DNA of 17,779 nt, from assembly GCA_016932295.1 (NCBI GenBank), contig JAFGDC010000267.1:1-17779 (forward strand), in the 5' to 3' direction. The notes below the pieces were generated by a model. That model had not been told where the DNA came from. It made no database searches and was given only the letters and a program-made list of their open reading frames with translations. This document shows positions 1 to 8,118 of this stretch, in pieces. Each line of letters starts with the position of its first letter. Positions within the stretch are counted from its first letter, which is position 1. The translations under genes and the position numbers were made by a program. This stretch comes from a candidate division CSSED10-310 bacterium (lineage in GTDB: Bacteria > CSSED10-310 > JAFGDC01).

Positions 1-155
1 GCTACACGCGCATCACCCGGGTCGGCAACCGTCTGGGAGATGCCGCACCTCTCGCCATGATCGAACTGGTCGATCGGAGTGAGAAGAAGAAAACCGCGAC
101 GGATGAAAAGAAGGGCCGACTGGACGCACTGAAGAGCAAACTCAGCCGCAAGTGA
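1..155 (+). CDS. rplQ: 50S ribosomal protein L17, 3' end only (partial)
   Basis: The reading frame is open from base 3 to a TGA at 153-155 and gives the last 50 residues of a ribosomal L17 protein. The stretch YTRITRVGNRLGDAAPLAMIE, running into ELVD, is the characteristic C-terminal part of bacterial L17, a large-subunit protein near the peptide exit tunnel. A lysine-rich tail follows, somewhat longer than the shortest L17 proteins. The 5' part lies outside the window. L17 is normally the last gene of the alpha ribosomal operon (rpsM-rpsK-rpsD-rpoA-rplQ), and the terminator just downstream agrees with that. Confidence 0.93.
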   Translation, partial: YTRITRVGNRLGDAAPLAMIELVDRSEKKKTATDEKKGRLDALKSKLSRK

Positions 156-191
156 CGAACAGCCGGGAACGGCGTTACAAGGACTGTTAAG

Positions 192-220
192 CACCGGAGC
201 CTGCTCCGGTGTTTCCCTTT
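192..220 (+). terminator. Rho-independent terminator after rplQ
   Basis: CACCGGAG (192-199) pairs perfectly with CTCCGGTG (204-211) around the 4-base loop CCTG and is followed by a T-rich tract, TTTCCCTTT. It lies 37 bases after the rplQ stop, so it most likely ends the ribosomal operon and separates it from elbB. Between here and 375 I see no gene and no convincing promoter. Confidence 0.85.
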
Positions 221-375
221 TCAGTGGTCAGCCGGGGGGCCGTGCCGCCGTCCAACCACGCCATTCCTCCGGGCTTCCCCATCGCCCGCCAAGCGGCTAT
301 TCTGGACGAGTGGACGCCGATCTGGAACCGGCCGCCCAATTGGCACAACGCGGCCGAAAGAGAAAGGATGCTGAC

Positions 376-1041
376 ATGGCCAGAGTGGGAGTGTTGCTTG
401 CTGGTTGCGGAGTTTATGATGGTTCGGAAATACACGAGGCGGTGCTGACCCTGCTGGCGCTCGACCAGGCGGATGCTGAGGTGATTGTCATGGCTCCCGA
501 AGGTCCCCAGATGCATGTCGTCAATCACCTCACCGGTGCCGTTGAGACAAGCGCCGGCCGCCAGGTGTTACAGGAGTCGGCGCGCATTGCTCGGGGAGCC
601 GTGAAGCCGATCCGCGAGGTTCCTGTGGATCGATTGGATGCCTTGATCATTCCCGGTGGTTTCGGCGCTGCCAAAAACCTTTGCGATTTCGCCGTGAAGG
701 GACCTGATTGCACCGTTTTGCCTGAAGTCGCAGCATTGATTCAGGGAATGGCCCGTGCCGGCAAACCGATCGGCGCAATCTGCATTGCCCCTGCCCTCCT
801 GGTGAAAGCGCTTCAGCCGTTGCGGCTCAATCCCATGGTTACCATAGGTGATGACCCCGGTACCGCCAGCGCAATCGCTGCGATGGGCGGGCGTCATGTT
901 GATTGTCAGGTCACCGGGATTGTGGTCGATGAAGCGAACAGGCTGGTGAGTACGCCGGCGTACATGCTCGCCAATCGAATATCGGAGGCGGCAGCCGGAA
1001 TCGAGGCACTGGCACGCGAAGTGTTGTCACTCTGCGGTTGA
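376..1041 (+). CDS. elbB: ElbB, DJ-1/PfpI-superfamily glyoxalase-like protein
   Basis: 221 residues. The start GVLLAGCGVYDGSEIHEAVL, the PGGFGAAKNLCDFAVKGPDC block and GAICIAPALL are hallmarks of ElbB (older names: sigma cross-reacting protein 27A, enhancing lycopene biosynthesis protein 2). It is a cytoplasmic class I glutamine-amidotransferase-like protein. Cys136 in AICIAP sits at the nucleophile elbow, and Glu18 in the GSEIHE segment is the usual partner acid. E. coli ElbB has been reported to have weak glyoxalase activity; its physiological role is unclear. The ATG at 376 was chosen because GAAAGGA lies 7 bases upstream and homology begins there; an upstream in-frame ATG at 310 adds 22 residues without family resemblance. 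The stop almost touches the next gene, which suggests co-transcription with the carboxypeptidase gene. Confidence 0.93.
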   Translation: MARVGVLLAGCGVYDGSEIHEAVLTLLALDQADAEVIVMAPEGPQMHVVNHLTGAVETSAGRQVLQESARIARGAVKPIREVPVDRLDALIIPGGFGAAKNLCDFAVKGPDCTVLPEVAALIQGMARAGKPIGAICIAPALLVKALQPLRLNPMVTIGDDPGTASAIAAMGGRHVDCQVTGIVVDEANRLVSTPAYMLANRISEAAAGIEALAREVLSLCG

Positions 1042-1052
1042 GGACTGAACGC

Positions 1053-2054
1053 GTGGCCCGAAATCTGGGTGAACATCTCTCCAGAGGCGGCATCAGGCCG
1101 CCACCGGTTCCGTCCGGAGGGACAATCGGGCTGACCTGTCCCGGCGGGCCGGTGGCGCGCTCCCGGCTGGCTGCGGGAGTGGACTGGCTCCGCGGGAAAG
1201 GGTTCAACGTCGTGGTGCACGCCGCCGTGTACCGCCGCCGGGGCTACCTGGCCGGTACGGATGAGGAACGGGCGGAAGCCCTCCATGAGTTGCTCAGGAA
1301 TCCCAAGGTGGACATGATCATGGCGGCGCGTGGCGGGTATGGTTCGATTCGCCTGCTGGAACAACTCGACTATTCGCTGTTCACCGCGCATCCCAAAGTT
1401 CTTGTGGGTTACAGCGACATCACCAGCCTTCTCTTGGCCGTACATGCGCGGACCGGACTCATTACCTTTCATGGCCCAATGGCGGCCGTCGATTTGGCCG
1501 GAGGAGTGCCGGCCTTGACCGGGCAGTCACTGCTTGCCATGATCGGAGGGTGCGGTCCCTCAGTGCTGTGTGCATCTGCATGGCCCGATTGGTCGGTAAT
1601 AACCCCCGGTTGCGCCACTGGTCCCCTGGTGGGCGGCTGTCTCACGCTCCTTACCGCCCTGGTCGGCACTCCGTACATGCCGGATCTCAACGGGACGATC
1701 CTGTTCCTCGAGGAAGTGAACGAAGATCCCTACCGGGTGGACAGGATGCTGACGCAGCTCCGCCTTTCCGGTTGTCTGCAGCGCACGGCGGGAATCGTGA
1801 TCGGCGCGCTCACGAATTGCATCCCGCAGGATGATGAACCATCTCCGACCGCGGAGGAGGTCATCGCCGACCGTCTGGCCGATCTCCATATCCCGGTGGT
1901 GAGAGGGGTTCCTTTCGGTCACCAGGAGGTGGCTCTGACGCTCCCGCTGGGTGCTATCGCGCATCTCGACAGCGATACCGGCTTGCATCTTCTCGAATCC
2001 CCCTGCCTTGGTGACAGGGCTGGCGAGCTTCCACGGTGCGGCGGAATGGAGTAA
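1053..2054 (+). CDS. ldcA: LD-carboxypeptidase (peptidase family S66)
   Basis: 333 residues from the GTG at 1053. Family S66 enzymes remove the terminal D-Ala from the tetrapeptide of recycled murein in the cytoplasm. The catalytic triad can be placed: Ser121 in LVGYSDITS, the Glu of ILFLEEV (220/221) and His290 in GVPFGHQ. The motif AARGGYGSIRLL (91-102) is also typical, and length fits the family. The GTG at 1053 has GAGGA 8 bases upstream. A TTG at 1038 would overlap the elbB stop and add five residues, but it lacks a good ribosome-binding site. The class A PBP gene begins 41 bases after the stop, so recycling and synthesis of murein are probably linked in one operon. There is no signal peptide, consistent with a cytoplasmic enzyme. 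Confidence 0.92.
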   Translation: MARNLGEHLSRGGIRPPPVPSGGTIGLTCPGGPVARSRLAAGVDWLRGKGFNVVVHAAVYRRRGYLAGTDEERAEALHELLRNPKVDMIMAARGGYGSIRLLEQLDYSLFTAHPKVLVGYSDITSLLLAVHARTGLITFHGPMAAVDLAGGVPALTGQSLLAMIGGCGPSVLCASAWPDWSVITPGCATGPLVGGCLTLLTALVGTPYMPDLNGTILFLEEVNEDPYRVDRMLTQLRLSGCLQRTAGIVIGALTNCIPQDDEPSPTAEEVIADRLADLHIPVVRGVPFGHQEVALTLPLGAIAHLDSDTGLHLLESPCLGDRAGELPRCGGME

Positions 2055-2095
2055 GGTGTGGCGGATTTGACATTGACGGCAAAAGGGGATCACTC

Positions 2096-4546
2096 GTGGC
2101 CTTTCGTCTGAGTATCATCATTAGTTGCATCCTTCTGATCGCTGCCGCCGCGGTTGGCGGCGGGTGGCTTTATTTCGAGTATCTGGCTCTGCAGCGTGAA
2201 TTGCCAACCTTGCATTCCATGGCGGATTTTCATCCGTTTCTGACGTCGCTGGTGTATTCGAACGACGGCAGGGTCATCGGCCAGTTCGCGTTTGAAGACC
2301 GCGTGCCCGTCAGTATCGCGGAGGTTCCGAAACTGCTTCAGGAAGCCTTGCTGGCCACCGAGGACACTGATTTCTATCAGCATCACGGCGTGAACTTCCA
2401 GGCTATCCTGCGGGCGGCCAAGGCAAACCTCCTGGAGGGGAAAATCTCCCAGGGCGGCAGTACCATCACGCAACAAGTGGCGCGGGACCTGTTCCTGGGG
2501 CGCGAAAAAAAATGGATGCGGAAAATCAAAGAGGCGCTGATTGCCGTAGAACTGGAGTCCCGGTTCACCAAGAACCAGATCCTTGAACTCTATCTGAACG
2601 AAACGTATTTCGGTCACGGCGCCTATGGCATCAAGAGCGCCGCGTTGCGCTATTTCGACAAAGAACTCCATGAGCTGACTCTTAGTGAATGTGCGCTGCT
2701 GGCGGGATTGCCGCAGGCCCCAAGCGCCGGTTCGCCGTTCGTGTCCATGGAGCGCGCCGAACGGCGCCGCTCCGTGGTGCTCAGCCGCATGGTGGAGGCT
2801 GGTTTCATCAGCCAAGGCATGGCTGAAAAAGCAGATGCCGAGCCTATCGTCCTGTCCACGGGTTCCAGGGTGGAATTCGCGGCCCCCTATTTCCTGGAAT
2901 ATGTCCGGCGTACCCTGGAGGAGCAACTGGGAACTCAGGCGGTGCATGCCGGCGGCTTACGCATCTTTACTTCTCTCGACACGCGGTTGCAGGCCGCCGC
3001 TCAGGAGGCGGTCGAGAGGGGGCTGCTGGAGATCACCAAGCGCCGAGGGTATGATCCGTCCATACCGCTCGCCGATGTTGTCGGAGAGGAACCCGCAGTG
3101 GGAGCCGATGGAGTGGTGCCAGTTGGGACCGTCCTCCGCCTGCCCATCGAAGAGGTAGGCAAAACGGTGCTCAAGGTACGTATGGATAATACCGTTCATG
3201 ATGTCGATCCGGGTCATGACGGGTGGACCATCGCGCGGGACCTTCGAACCATCTTCACATCCGGAGAAGAGGCACTCTTCATCATCGAGAAAGCGTCTGA
3301 TGTGGTACGCCTCGGACTCTACCAGAAACCCACGCTGCAAGGGTCACTCCTGAGCATGTGCACCGGTACCGGGTACATCAGCGCCTGGATCGGCGGACGT
3401 GATTTCGCCGAAAGTAAGTTCGATCGCGTGTACCAGGCGCACCGGCAACCAGGCTCCGGTTTCAAGCCGATCATTTACACCGCCGCGTTGGATACGCGCA
3501 TGACCCCCGCCGATATCGTCTATGATGCCCCTATCGTCACTGAGATCATCTCCGAGGAGGATCTGCGCGACGAACCGGAGCGGGAGGATGGCACGGATGC
3601 CGTCGGCGCGCCTGGTGATGAGGGAGAAGATGGTGAAGAGGGAGTGGAGGAGGAGCAGGAGCAGGAGTATTGGCGACCCGGTAATTACTCCGGCAGGTTT
3701 TACGGCGCCACTACGCTGCGGCAGGGTTTGGAGCAGTCCCGCAACTTGGTTACCATCCGCCTGTTGTCTTCCATCGGCGTGCGCACGGCCATTCAATACG
3801 CCAGACTGATGGGCATAGAAAGTCCGCTGGCGGATAATCTGTCTCTTTCGCTTGGCTCATCGGGCGTGACTCAGTTGGAGTTGGTGGGAGCCTACGGCGT
3901 GCTCGCTAACCAGGGTGACTGGATCAAACCCATCGCCATAAAGCGGGTGCTTGATTATAACGGCCAGGTGATCATGGAAAACCTGCCGGAGATCAGACGG
4001 GCGTTGTCACCTCAGGCCAGCTACCTGACGACCAGTTTAATGCAGGGTGTGGTGGAGCGGGGTACCGGACGACAGGCGCAGGTGCTGGGCCGTCCCCTGG
4101 CCGGCAAGACCGGCACCCCCAATGACTATCGGGACGCCTGGTTCAACGGGTTCTCCCGGCAGCATATTACCAGCGTCTGGGTGGGTTTCGACGAACCGCA
4201 GCCCATCGGCAGGAATGAAACAGGTGCCAGGGCGGCGTTGCCGATCTGGATCGATTTCATGAGGGAGGCGCATCGCGGCCTGCCGGTCCTGGATTTTATC
4301 CAACCACCAGGCATCCGGCTCCTCGGGATCGATGCGGAGACCGGCCTGTTGGCTACTGACAAGTGTTCGACAGTCATCACGGAAGCGTTCATTGCTGGCA
4401 CGGAGCCACTGCGCTTGTGTGATGCCCACAAGATGCGCAGTACCCAGTTCTTGCGGTTTGACACCGATGACCAGGCGTCTGAAGAGGAAACCGTGCAGGA
4501 CAGTGGCGGCGCGGGGGTATCACCCTTTTCATACTCCGTGGATTGA
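2096..4546 (+). CDS. Class A penicillin-binding protein (PBP1A family)
   Basis: 816 residues; bifunctional murein glycosyltransferase and transpeptidase. One N-terminal membrane helix (about 5-27) anchors it in the inner membrane. The GT51 domain (about 60-235) has its catalytic Glu89 in ATEDTDFYQHHG, plus GGSTITQQ (120-127) and the KIKEALIAVELE block. An OB-like linker (about 315-405) precedes the transpeptidase, which shows SxxK as SGFK (Ser454), SxN as SRN (548-550) and KTGT (671-674). Both active sites look intact. Between SxxK and SxN there is a very acidic, low-complexity stretch (487-524), discussed as a finding. The GTG at 2096 has AGGGGA 6 bases upstream; the frame is open further back but only into the carboxypeptidase 3' end. 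It probably belongs to the elbB-ldcA operon and converges on the lipoprotein gene. Confidence 0.96.
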   Translation: MAFRLSIIISCILLIAAAAVGGGWLYFEYLALQRELPTLHSMADFHPFLTSLVYSNDGRVIGQFAFEDRVPVSIAEVPKLLQEALLATEDTDFYQHHGVNFQAILRAAKANLLEGKISQGGSTITQQVARDLFLGREKKWMRKIKEALIAVELESRFTKNQILELYLNETYFGHGAYGIKSAALRYFDKELHELTLSECALLAGLPQAPSAGSPFVSMERAERRRSVVLSRMVEAGFISQGMAEKADAEPIVLSTGSRVEFAAPYFLEYVRRTLEEQLGTQAVHAGGLRIFTSLDTRLQAAAQEAVERGLLEITKRRGYDPSIPLADVVGEEPAVGADGVVPVGTVLRLPIEEVGKTVLKVRMDNTVHDVDPGHDGWTIARDLRTIFTSGEEALFIIEKASDVVRLGLYQKPTLQGSLLSMCTGTGYISAWIGGRDFAESKFDRVYQAHRQPGSGFKPIIYTAALDTRMTPADIVYDAPIVTEIISEEDLRDEPEREDGTDAVGAPGDEGEDGEEGVEEEQEQEYWRPGNYSGRFYGATTLRQGLEQSRNLVTIRLLSSIGVRTAIQYARLMGIESPLADNLSLSLGSSGVTQLELVGAYGVLANQGDWIKPIAIKRVLDYNGQVIMENLPEIRRALSPQASYLTTSLMQGVVERGTGRQAQVLGRPLAGKTGTPNDYRDAWFNGFSRQHITSVWVGFDEPQPIGRNETGARAALPIWIDFMREAHRGLPVLDFIQPPGIRLLGIDAETGLLATDKCSTVITEAFIAGTEPLRLCDAHKMRSTQFLRFDTDDQASEEETVQDSGGAGVSPFSYSVD

Positions 4547-4552
4547 TCCTGC

Positions 4553-4568
4553 CCCCTGGTGCCAGGGG
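4553..4568. terminator. Short GC hairpin between convergent genes
   Basis: CCCCTGG (4553-4559) and CCAGGGG (4562-4568) form a perfect inverted repeat in the 42 bases between the stop of the PBP gene and the stop of the minus-strand lipoprotein gene. It could act as a bidirectional terminator by position, but no T-tract follows on either strand, so intrinsic termination is doubtful. Confidence 0.35.
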
Positions 4569-4588
4569 ACTGTCTTGCGGGTTCCCTG

Positions 4589-6688
4589 TCAGAAACCCGC
4601 TGGTTCCCGCGCCAGCATGGTGACGTGTGGCGCCGGTGTGCTCGCCGCCCGTTCCCGAAACTCTTCCAGTGCGCCGTGATTCACCAGCAGGATGGCGATC
4701 TCGCGATCCAGATCGCCGTCAGGTGTATTGACCAGCGGCCCTGACAATCCCGTGAATTCAGGAGTCTCAGCCAATCGTCGAGCCACACAGTGCCTGGATG
4801 CGCAGCTTTCCCCCACGATCCCAAGGAGAATCGATGCTGCTTCGTACGCCTGGGCGGAGATCAGGCTGGGTGGTTCCAGGAACATCCTCTGGTAGTTCAT
4901 GGCAAAGGTCTGGATGGGAGGATAGGAGTCACCTTTGAAGAACGGCTCGGTGAAAAATGCGCCTTCCACGTATCGCCCCCCGATATCCAGCAGTTCCGGT
5001 GCATTCCAGCCGCTGGTTCCCAGCAAGACGGCATCCATGATTTCATGGAAAGGCAGTTGCGGTGCAAGCAGTCCCACGGTGGGGGCGTAATCGGGAATGA
5101 AGAGTCCCTCGAAAGGATGAGGCTTGACCGCGAGAATCGCCTGTCGAAAATCGGTTTCACCCTCTGCATACTGTTGGGCGGCAACGATATCTCCACCTGC
5201 AGTCTCGAATTCACCCGTGAAGATTTCACTCAGATCACGCCCGTAGGCATTATCGGGATAGAGTATTGCACAGGTGGTGATTCCCAGCGTATCATGCGCG
5301 AATCGGGCGATGACCTTGCCTTCCGAAGCAGAGGTCACGCAGTTGCGGAACAGCAGTTTACTCTCACCGGGGATGCCGGGGTCCGCCGCTCCGGGAGTGA
5401 ACACCGGCGTGTGATATCGTTCGGCCACCGGTATTACCCCACGGACACAGCGGGACAGAAGTGGCCCGATGATGGCCACCACGTGCTCCTCGACGATTAA
5501 CTGTTCCGCCGCCTTGGCAGCCTCGCCCGCATCTCCGTGCGTATCCATGGGAAGAAGGATGAACGATTGTCTCTTATCACCGGCCTGGACCTGCGCCAGT
5601 TGGATGCCGTGCAGGGCGGCGCGGCCGAACACGGAAAGCTGGCCGCTCAATGGCAGCAGCACGCCGATACGCTGGGCATCGACGGCCAGTTCGGATTGCA
5701 CAACGAACAGTTCTTGACCGGCCTGGGTGCTGATCTCGTCATCAGGAAAATCCTGCAACAGTTTCATCAGGATTTCGGCGGCCGCATCGAATTCATCCGC
5801 ATCAGCGAGTGTCTGTGCCTTGATGAGCGCAAGCTCCGCGCCAATCAAGTCACCGGTGTGCCGCGCCTCAAGGAGTTCCCTGGACGGTTGATCGAGTTGC
5901 AGCAGGGCACGTTGGAGGTGTCGCCGGAGGTTATGCAGGAGTTGTGGATTGGCGGCCAGGCGGAGGCCGCGCGCGTAAGTCTCGAGGGCTTGAAAGAGTT
6001 GGCCGTTGACGATGTAGAGATCACCGGCGCGCAATATCTCACCGGCCAGCCAGTCAGGTTCGCCGGCAGCGCCGTCATCGATCGCGCGCACCTCCATGCG
6101 GAGCGCCGCTGCCGGTTCGCCGGCCAGCTCGTAGAGGCGGCTGGCGTGAGCCTGGCGCAAGGCGCGAGGCAGTCCAGCCAGCATGAGACCTGCGGCCTGA
6201 TCGTGGAAGTCGGCTGCACGATGGAGGTCTCCCCGGCTTTCATGATAGCCTGCGAGCAGGTCGAGCGCGTCTTGCCGTACCATTCGATCATCTGTATTGA
6301 GGAGCTTCAGCAGTAAATTCGCCGCCGCCTCCGGCGCGGGTCCCTTCAGGAGGTTTCTGGCCAGTTCCAGCATGCATGGCTGCCGGTACCTGGAATCGGG
6401 AAACGCGCCATCGAGCCGTCGGCACCATCGTTCCTGCTGGCTGAAGTCGCCGCGTTCGGCGGCGATGAGCGACAGCACGAACATGGCATGATCGCTGGGC
6501 GGCTTGTCTGGGTAGGCGCGCACCGATTCCTCCAGAATCACCCGTGCCTCATCAAGTGCACCTTGTTCGTACAGGGTGATTCCCGTGGCGGTCTGATCGC
6601 GTAATACCCTGGGTGGCCCGCAGGCAGCAAGCAGGCACACGAAGGTTACCATGCACATGATGAAAGAAAACACCCTGGAATATGTCAT
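4589..6688 (-). CDS. LpoA-like lipoprotein: helical repeats plus periplasmic-binding fold (putative PBP activator)
   Basis: 699 residues. The N-terminus has a hydrophobic signal peptide ending in the lipobox LLAAC with Cys23; Gly at +2 argues for outer-membrane sorting. Residues about 33-335 are alpha-helical with TPR-like spacing (GALDEARVILEESV; DEFDAAAEILMKLL). Residues about 338-672 look like a type I periplasmic-binding fold (IGVLLPLSGQLSVFGRAALHGI; ILYPDNAYGRD). This order matches LpoA, the outer-membrane activator of PBP1a, and proteins labelled penicillin-binding protein activator. The alternative is a stand-alone amino-acid ABC-type binding protein, but no transporter genes are nearby, whereas a class A PBP lies directly opposite. 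The ATG at 6688 has GGGAGG 5 bases upstream, and a consensus promoter lies just before it. An upstream in-frame ATG at 6760 lies within the promoter and is rejected. Confidence 0.88.
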   Translation of the reverse strand: MTYSRVFSFIMCMVTFVCLLAACGPPRVLRDQTATGITLYEQGALDEARVILEESVRAYPDKPPSDHAMFVLSLIAAERGDFSQQERWCRRLDGAFPDSRYRQPCMLELARNLLKGPAPEAAANLLLKLLNTDDRMVRQDALDLLAGYHESRGDLHRAADFHDQAAGLMLAGLPRALRQAHASRLYELAGEPAAALRMEVRAIDDGAAGEPDWLAGEILRAGDLYIVNGQLFQALETYARGLRLAANPQLLHNLRRHLQRALLQLDQPSRELLEARHTGDLIGAELALIKAQTLADADEFDAAAEILMKLLQDFPDDEISTQAGQELFVVQSELAVDAQRIGVLLPLSGQLSVFGRAALHGIQLAQVQAGDKRQSFILLPMDTHGDAGEAAKAAEQLIVEEHVVAIIGPLLSRCVRGVIPVAERYHTPVFTPGAADPGIPGESKLLFRNCVTSASEGKVIARFAHDTLGITTCAILYPDNAYGRDLSEIFTGEFETAGGDIVAAQQYAEGETDFRQAILAVKPHPFEGLFIPDYAPTVGLLAPQLPFHEIMDAVLLGTSGWNAPELLDIGGRYVEGAFFTEPFFKGDSYPPIQTFAMNYQRMFLEPPSLISAQAYEAASILLGIVGESCASRHCVARRLAETPEFTGLSGPLVNTPDGDLDREIAILLVNHGALEEFRERAASTPAPHVTMLAREPAGF

Positions 6689-6722
6689 TCGGACCTCCCG
6701 AATACGTCCGCGCAGTATACGA

Positions 6723-6751
6723 ATTGTAAATTTGATACTGATTGGTGTCAA
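6723..6751 (-). promoter_or_regulatory. Sigma-70-type promoter of the LpoA-like gene
   Basis: Read on the minus strand, TTGACA (6751-6746) is followed after exactly 17 bases by TACAAT (6728-6723). This is a full-match -35 and a 5/6 -10 at ideal spacing. Transcription would begin near 6716, leaving a leader of about 28 bases before the ATG at 6688. Confidence 0.75.
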
Positions 6752-6991
6752 TGGAGCCAATCGTGTATATCAGCCTGTCCAGTGTTCTGACCCCTGGGTC
6801 CGGGCCTGTCTGATCCTGGGGGGATGCCCGGGAATGTCAGGCTGTCCGGTGTTCAACGCCGCCGGCGACTCTCGGTGGAGAAGGTTTGCTCCGGGGCCGT
6901 CCCGGACCGGGTAAGAAGTAATCCAGGGCAAGTTGCGGGACAACATGCGGGAGGTTTTCGCGGCGTGGTGACGCAGAGCGGTAAAAAGCGC
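6752..6991. other. Non-coding stretch between divergent promoters
   Basis: Together with the flanking promoters this is a gene-free region of about 400 bases (6689-7090). It holds two imperfect 18-base direct repeats, 6770-6787 and 6837-6854 (16 of 18 identical, 67-base period). It also has two GC hairpins: CCGCCG/CGGTGG (6859-6878, one G-T pair) and TCCGGG/CCCGGA (6890-6906, perfect, 5-base loop). No convincing open reading frame, T-tract terminator or known riboswitch signature was seen. Confidence 0.5.
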
Positions 6992-7018
6992 TTGACAAAA
7001 ATAACAGTATGTTCTAAC
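6992..7018 (+). promoter_or_regulatory. Probable promoter of the M23 peptidase gene
   Basis: A perfect -35, TTGACA (6992-6997), lies in an AT-rich patch. The best -10 is the extended element TG-T-TCTAAC, with hexamer TCTAAC at 7013-7018 and a 15-base spacer. TAACTA at 7015-7020 with a 17-base spacer is an alternative but a poor hexamer. The leader to the ATG at 7091 would be about 65 bases. Confidence 0.55.
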
Positions 7019-7022
7019 TAAG

Positions 7023-7035
7023 GATAACCGTTATC
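7023..7035. promoter_or_regulatory. Palindrome at the expected transcription start (candidate operator)
   Basis: GATAAC-C-GTTATC is a perfect 6+1+6 inverted repeat located about 5 bases after the predicted -10, right where transcription of the M23 gene should begin. The size and position suit a repressor-binding half-site pair; the 1-base centre argues against an RNA hairpin. The cognate regulator is unknown. Confidence 0.4.
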
Positions 7036-7090
7036 AATCTGTACTCTGCAGTGCCGTGCGGTCAAGTATTGATGGCGGAGTCTGAGGTTT

Positions 7091-7978
7091 ATGAGAAAAA
7101 GGACCGATACAACAGGATCATACAAGAATAGAAAAGCGAACCGCTGGTTGATGGCGGTGAGCCTGGCCGCCGTGGCGCTGGCGTGCTGCAGCGGGTATCT
7201 GGCCATGGAATACCGCCGTTTGCATGCCCTGGAAGAAAGGTATGACCTGCTGCTCAGCGAACAGCGGAGCAAAACCGACCAACTGCGCATACTGAACGAA
7301 TCGGTGGTGGAACTCCAGGATTCCTTGAACAACGTTGAGAAGACCAACGAGCAGTTAATCCAGAGTGTCGGGATCGAGTCCATGCATGGCGTCGGCGGGT
7401 TGACCGAGAACATGGTGGGGAATCCTTATAAAAATACGCTGCATTCCAAGGAAGAAGAGCTGGTCAGAGACCTGTGGCTGAGAATCCACAATATCAAGGT
7501 ACGCAACCAGGAGCAGGACACCATCAACCAGGCGTTACGGCATTATCTGGAACGCAAGGCGGAGTTGTTGACCTCCATTCCCGCCATACGCCCCATCCAC
7601 GGCGGTTGGATCTCCTCGGGTTTTAAAATCCGCAAGGACCCCTTCACCGGTGAAGTGCACATGCACCAGGGATTGGATTTCGCGCATCTGCGTAACACGC
7701 CTATCTTGGCTGCTGGTTCCGGGACAGTGGTGTTTGCCGGCTGGCATGGTGATTACGGGAAAACCATCTGTGTCGATCATGGTTTCGGGTTCGAAACGAG
7801 ATACGCGCATCTGCAGAGTTACCAGGTGAACGAAGGTGACACGGTCCAACGCGGCCAGGTCATCGGACGCCTTGGTTCAACCGGCAGGGCGACCGGCCCT
7901 CACTTGCACTATGAGGTGCGGATCGAGGGGCAGCCGGTGAATCCATACTATTTCATCTACTTGCTGGATAGGTCCTGA
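7091..7978 (+). CDS. Membrane-anchored M23-family (LytM-type) murein endopeptidase
   Basis: 295 residues. The basic N-terminus is followed by one membrane helix (about 19-37) and a coiled coil (about 40-95). The M23 domain is at about 168-290. The zinc ligands are His192 and Asp196 (HQGLD) and His273 of the HLH motif (271-273); His240 in RYAHL completes the active site. All metal and catalytic residues are present, so this should be an active hydrolase of peptide cross-links rather than a degenerate EnvC/NlpD-type activator. The coiled coil and anchor place it in the periplasm at the inner membrane. GAGG lies only 3 bases before the ATG; GGCGGA is further away. An M23 gene directly upstream of secA also occurs in other proteobacteria. 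Its own promoter and a possible operator lie upstream. Confidence 0.93.
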   Translation: MRKRTDTTGSYKNRKANRWLMAVSLAAVALACCSGYLAMEYRRLHALEERYDLLLSEQRSKTDQLRILNESVVELQDSLNNVEKTNEQLIQSVGIESMHGVGGLTENMVGNPYKNTLHSKEEELVRDLWLRIHNIKVRNQEQDTINQALRHYLERKAELLTSIPAIRPIHGGWISSGFKIRKDPFTGEVHMHQGLDFAHLRNTPILAAGSGTVVFAGWHGDYGKTICVDHGFGFETRYAHLQSYQVNEGDTVQRGQVIGRLGSTGRATGPHLHYEVRIEGQPVNPYYFIYLLDRS

Positions 7979-8118
7979 GATCGGCGGGGACCGCTTCTTT
8001 CGGTCGGTGAGGAGGCGGCGTGTTGTCGTGGCGTGATCGCATGACGGCGGCCATGGTGGCATCCTCCCCGGAGAAATGGATTGGCATCTGTTCACCGGGG
8101 ACATGGGAGGCATATGAC

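Noticed and set aside
906..1472. 188-codon minus-strand open frame across elbB and the carboxypeptidase gene
   Set aside because: It spans two well-supported sense genes and shows no domain.
4790..5500. 236-codon plus-strand open frame inside the lipoprotein gene
   Set aside because: It is antisense to a well-supported gene with signal peptide and promoter; the translation has no family resemblance and reflects GC-rich codon bias.
5537..6316. 259-codon plus-strand open frame inside the lipoprotein gene
   Set aside because: It is a mirror frame of the helical-repeat region, with no ribosome-binding site and no recognisable domain.
7989..8005. GACCG/CGGTC hairpin after the M23 peptidase stop
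   Set aside because: The stem is only five bases and lacks a T-tract, so I do not call it a terminator.
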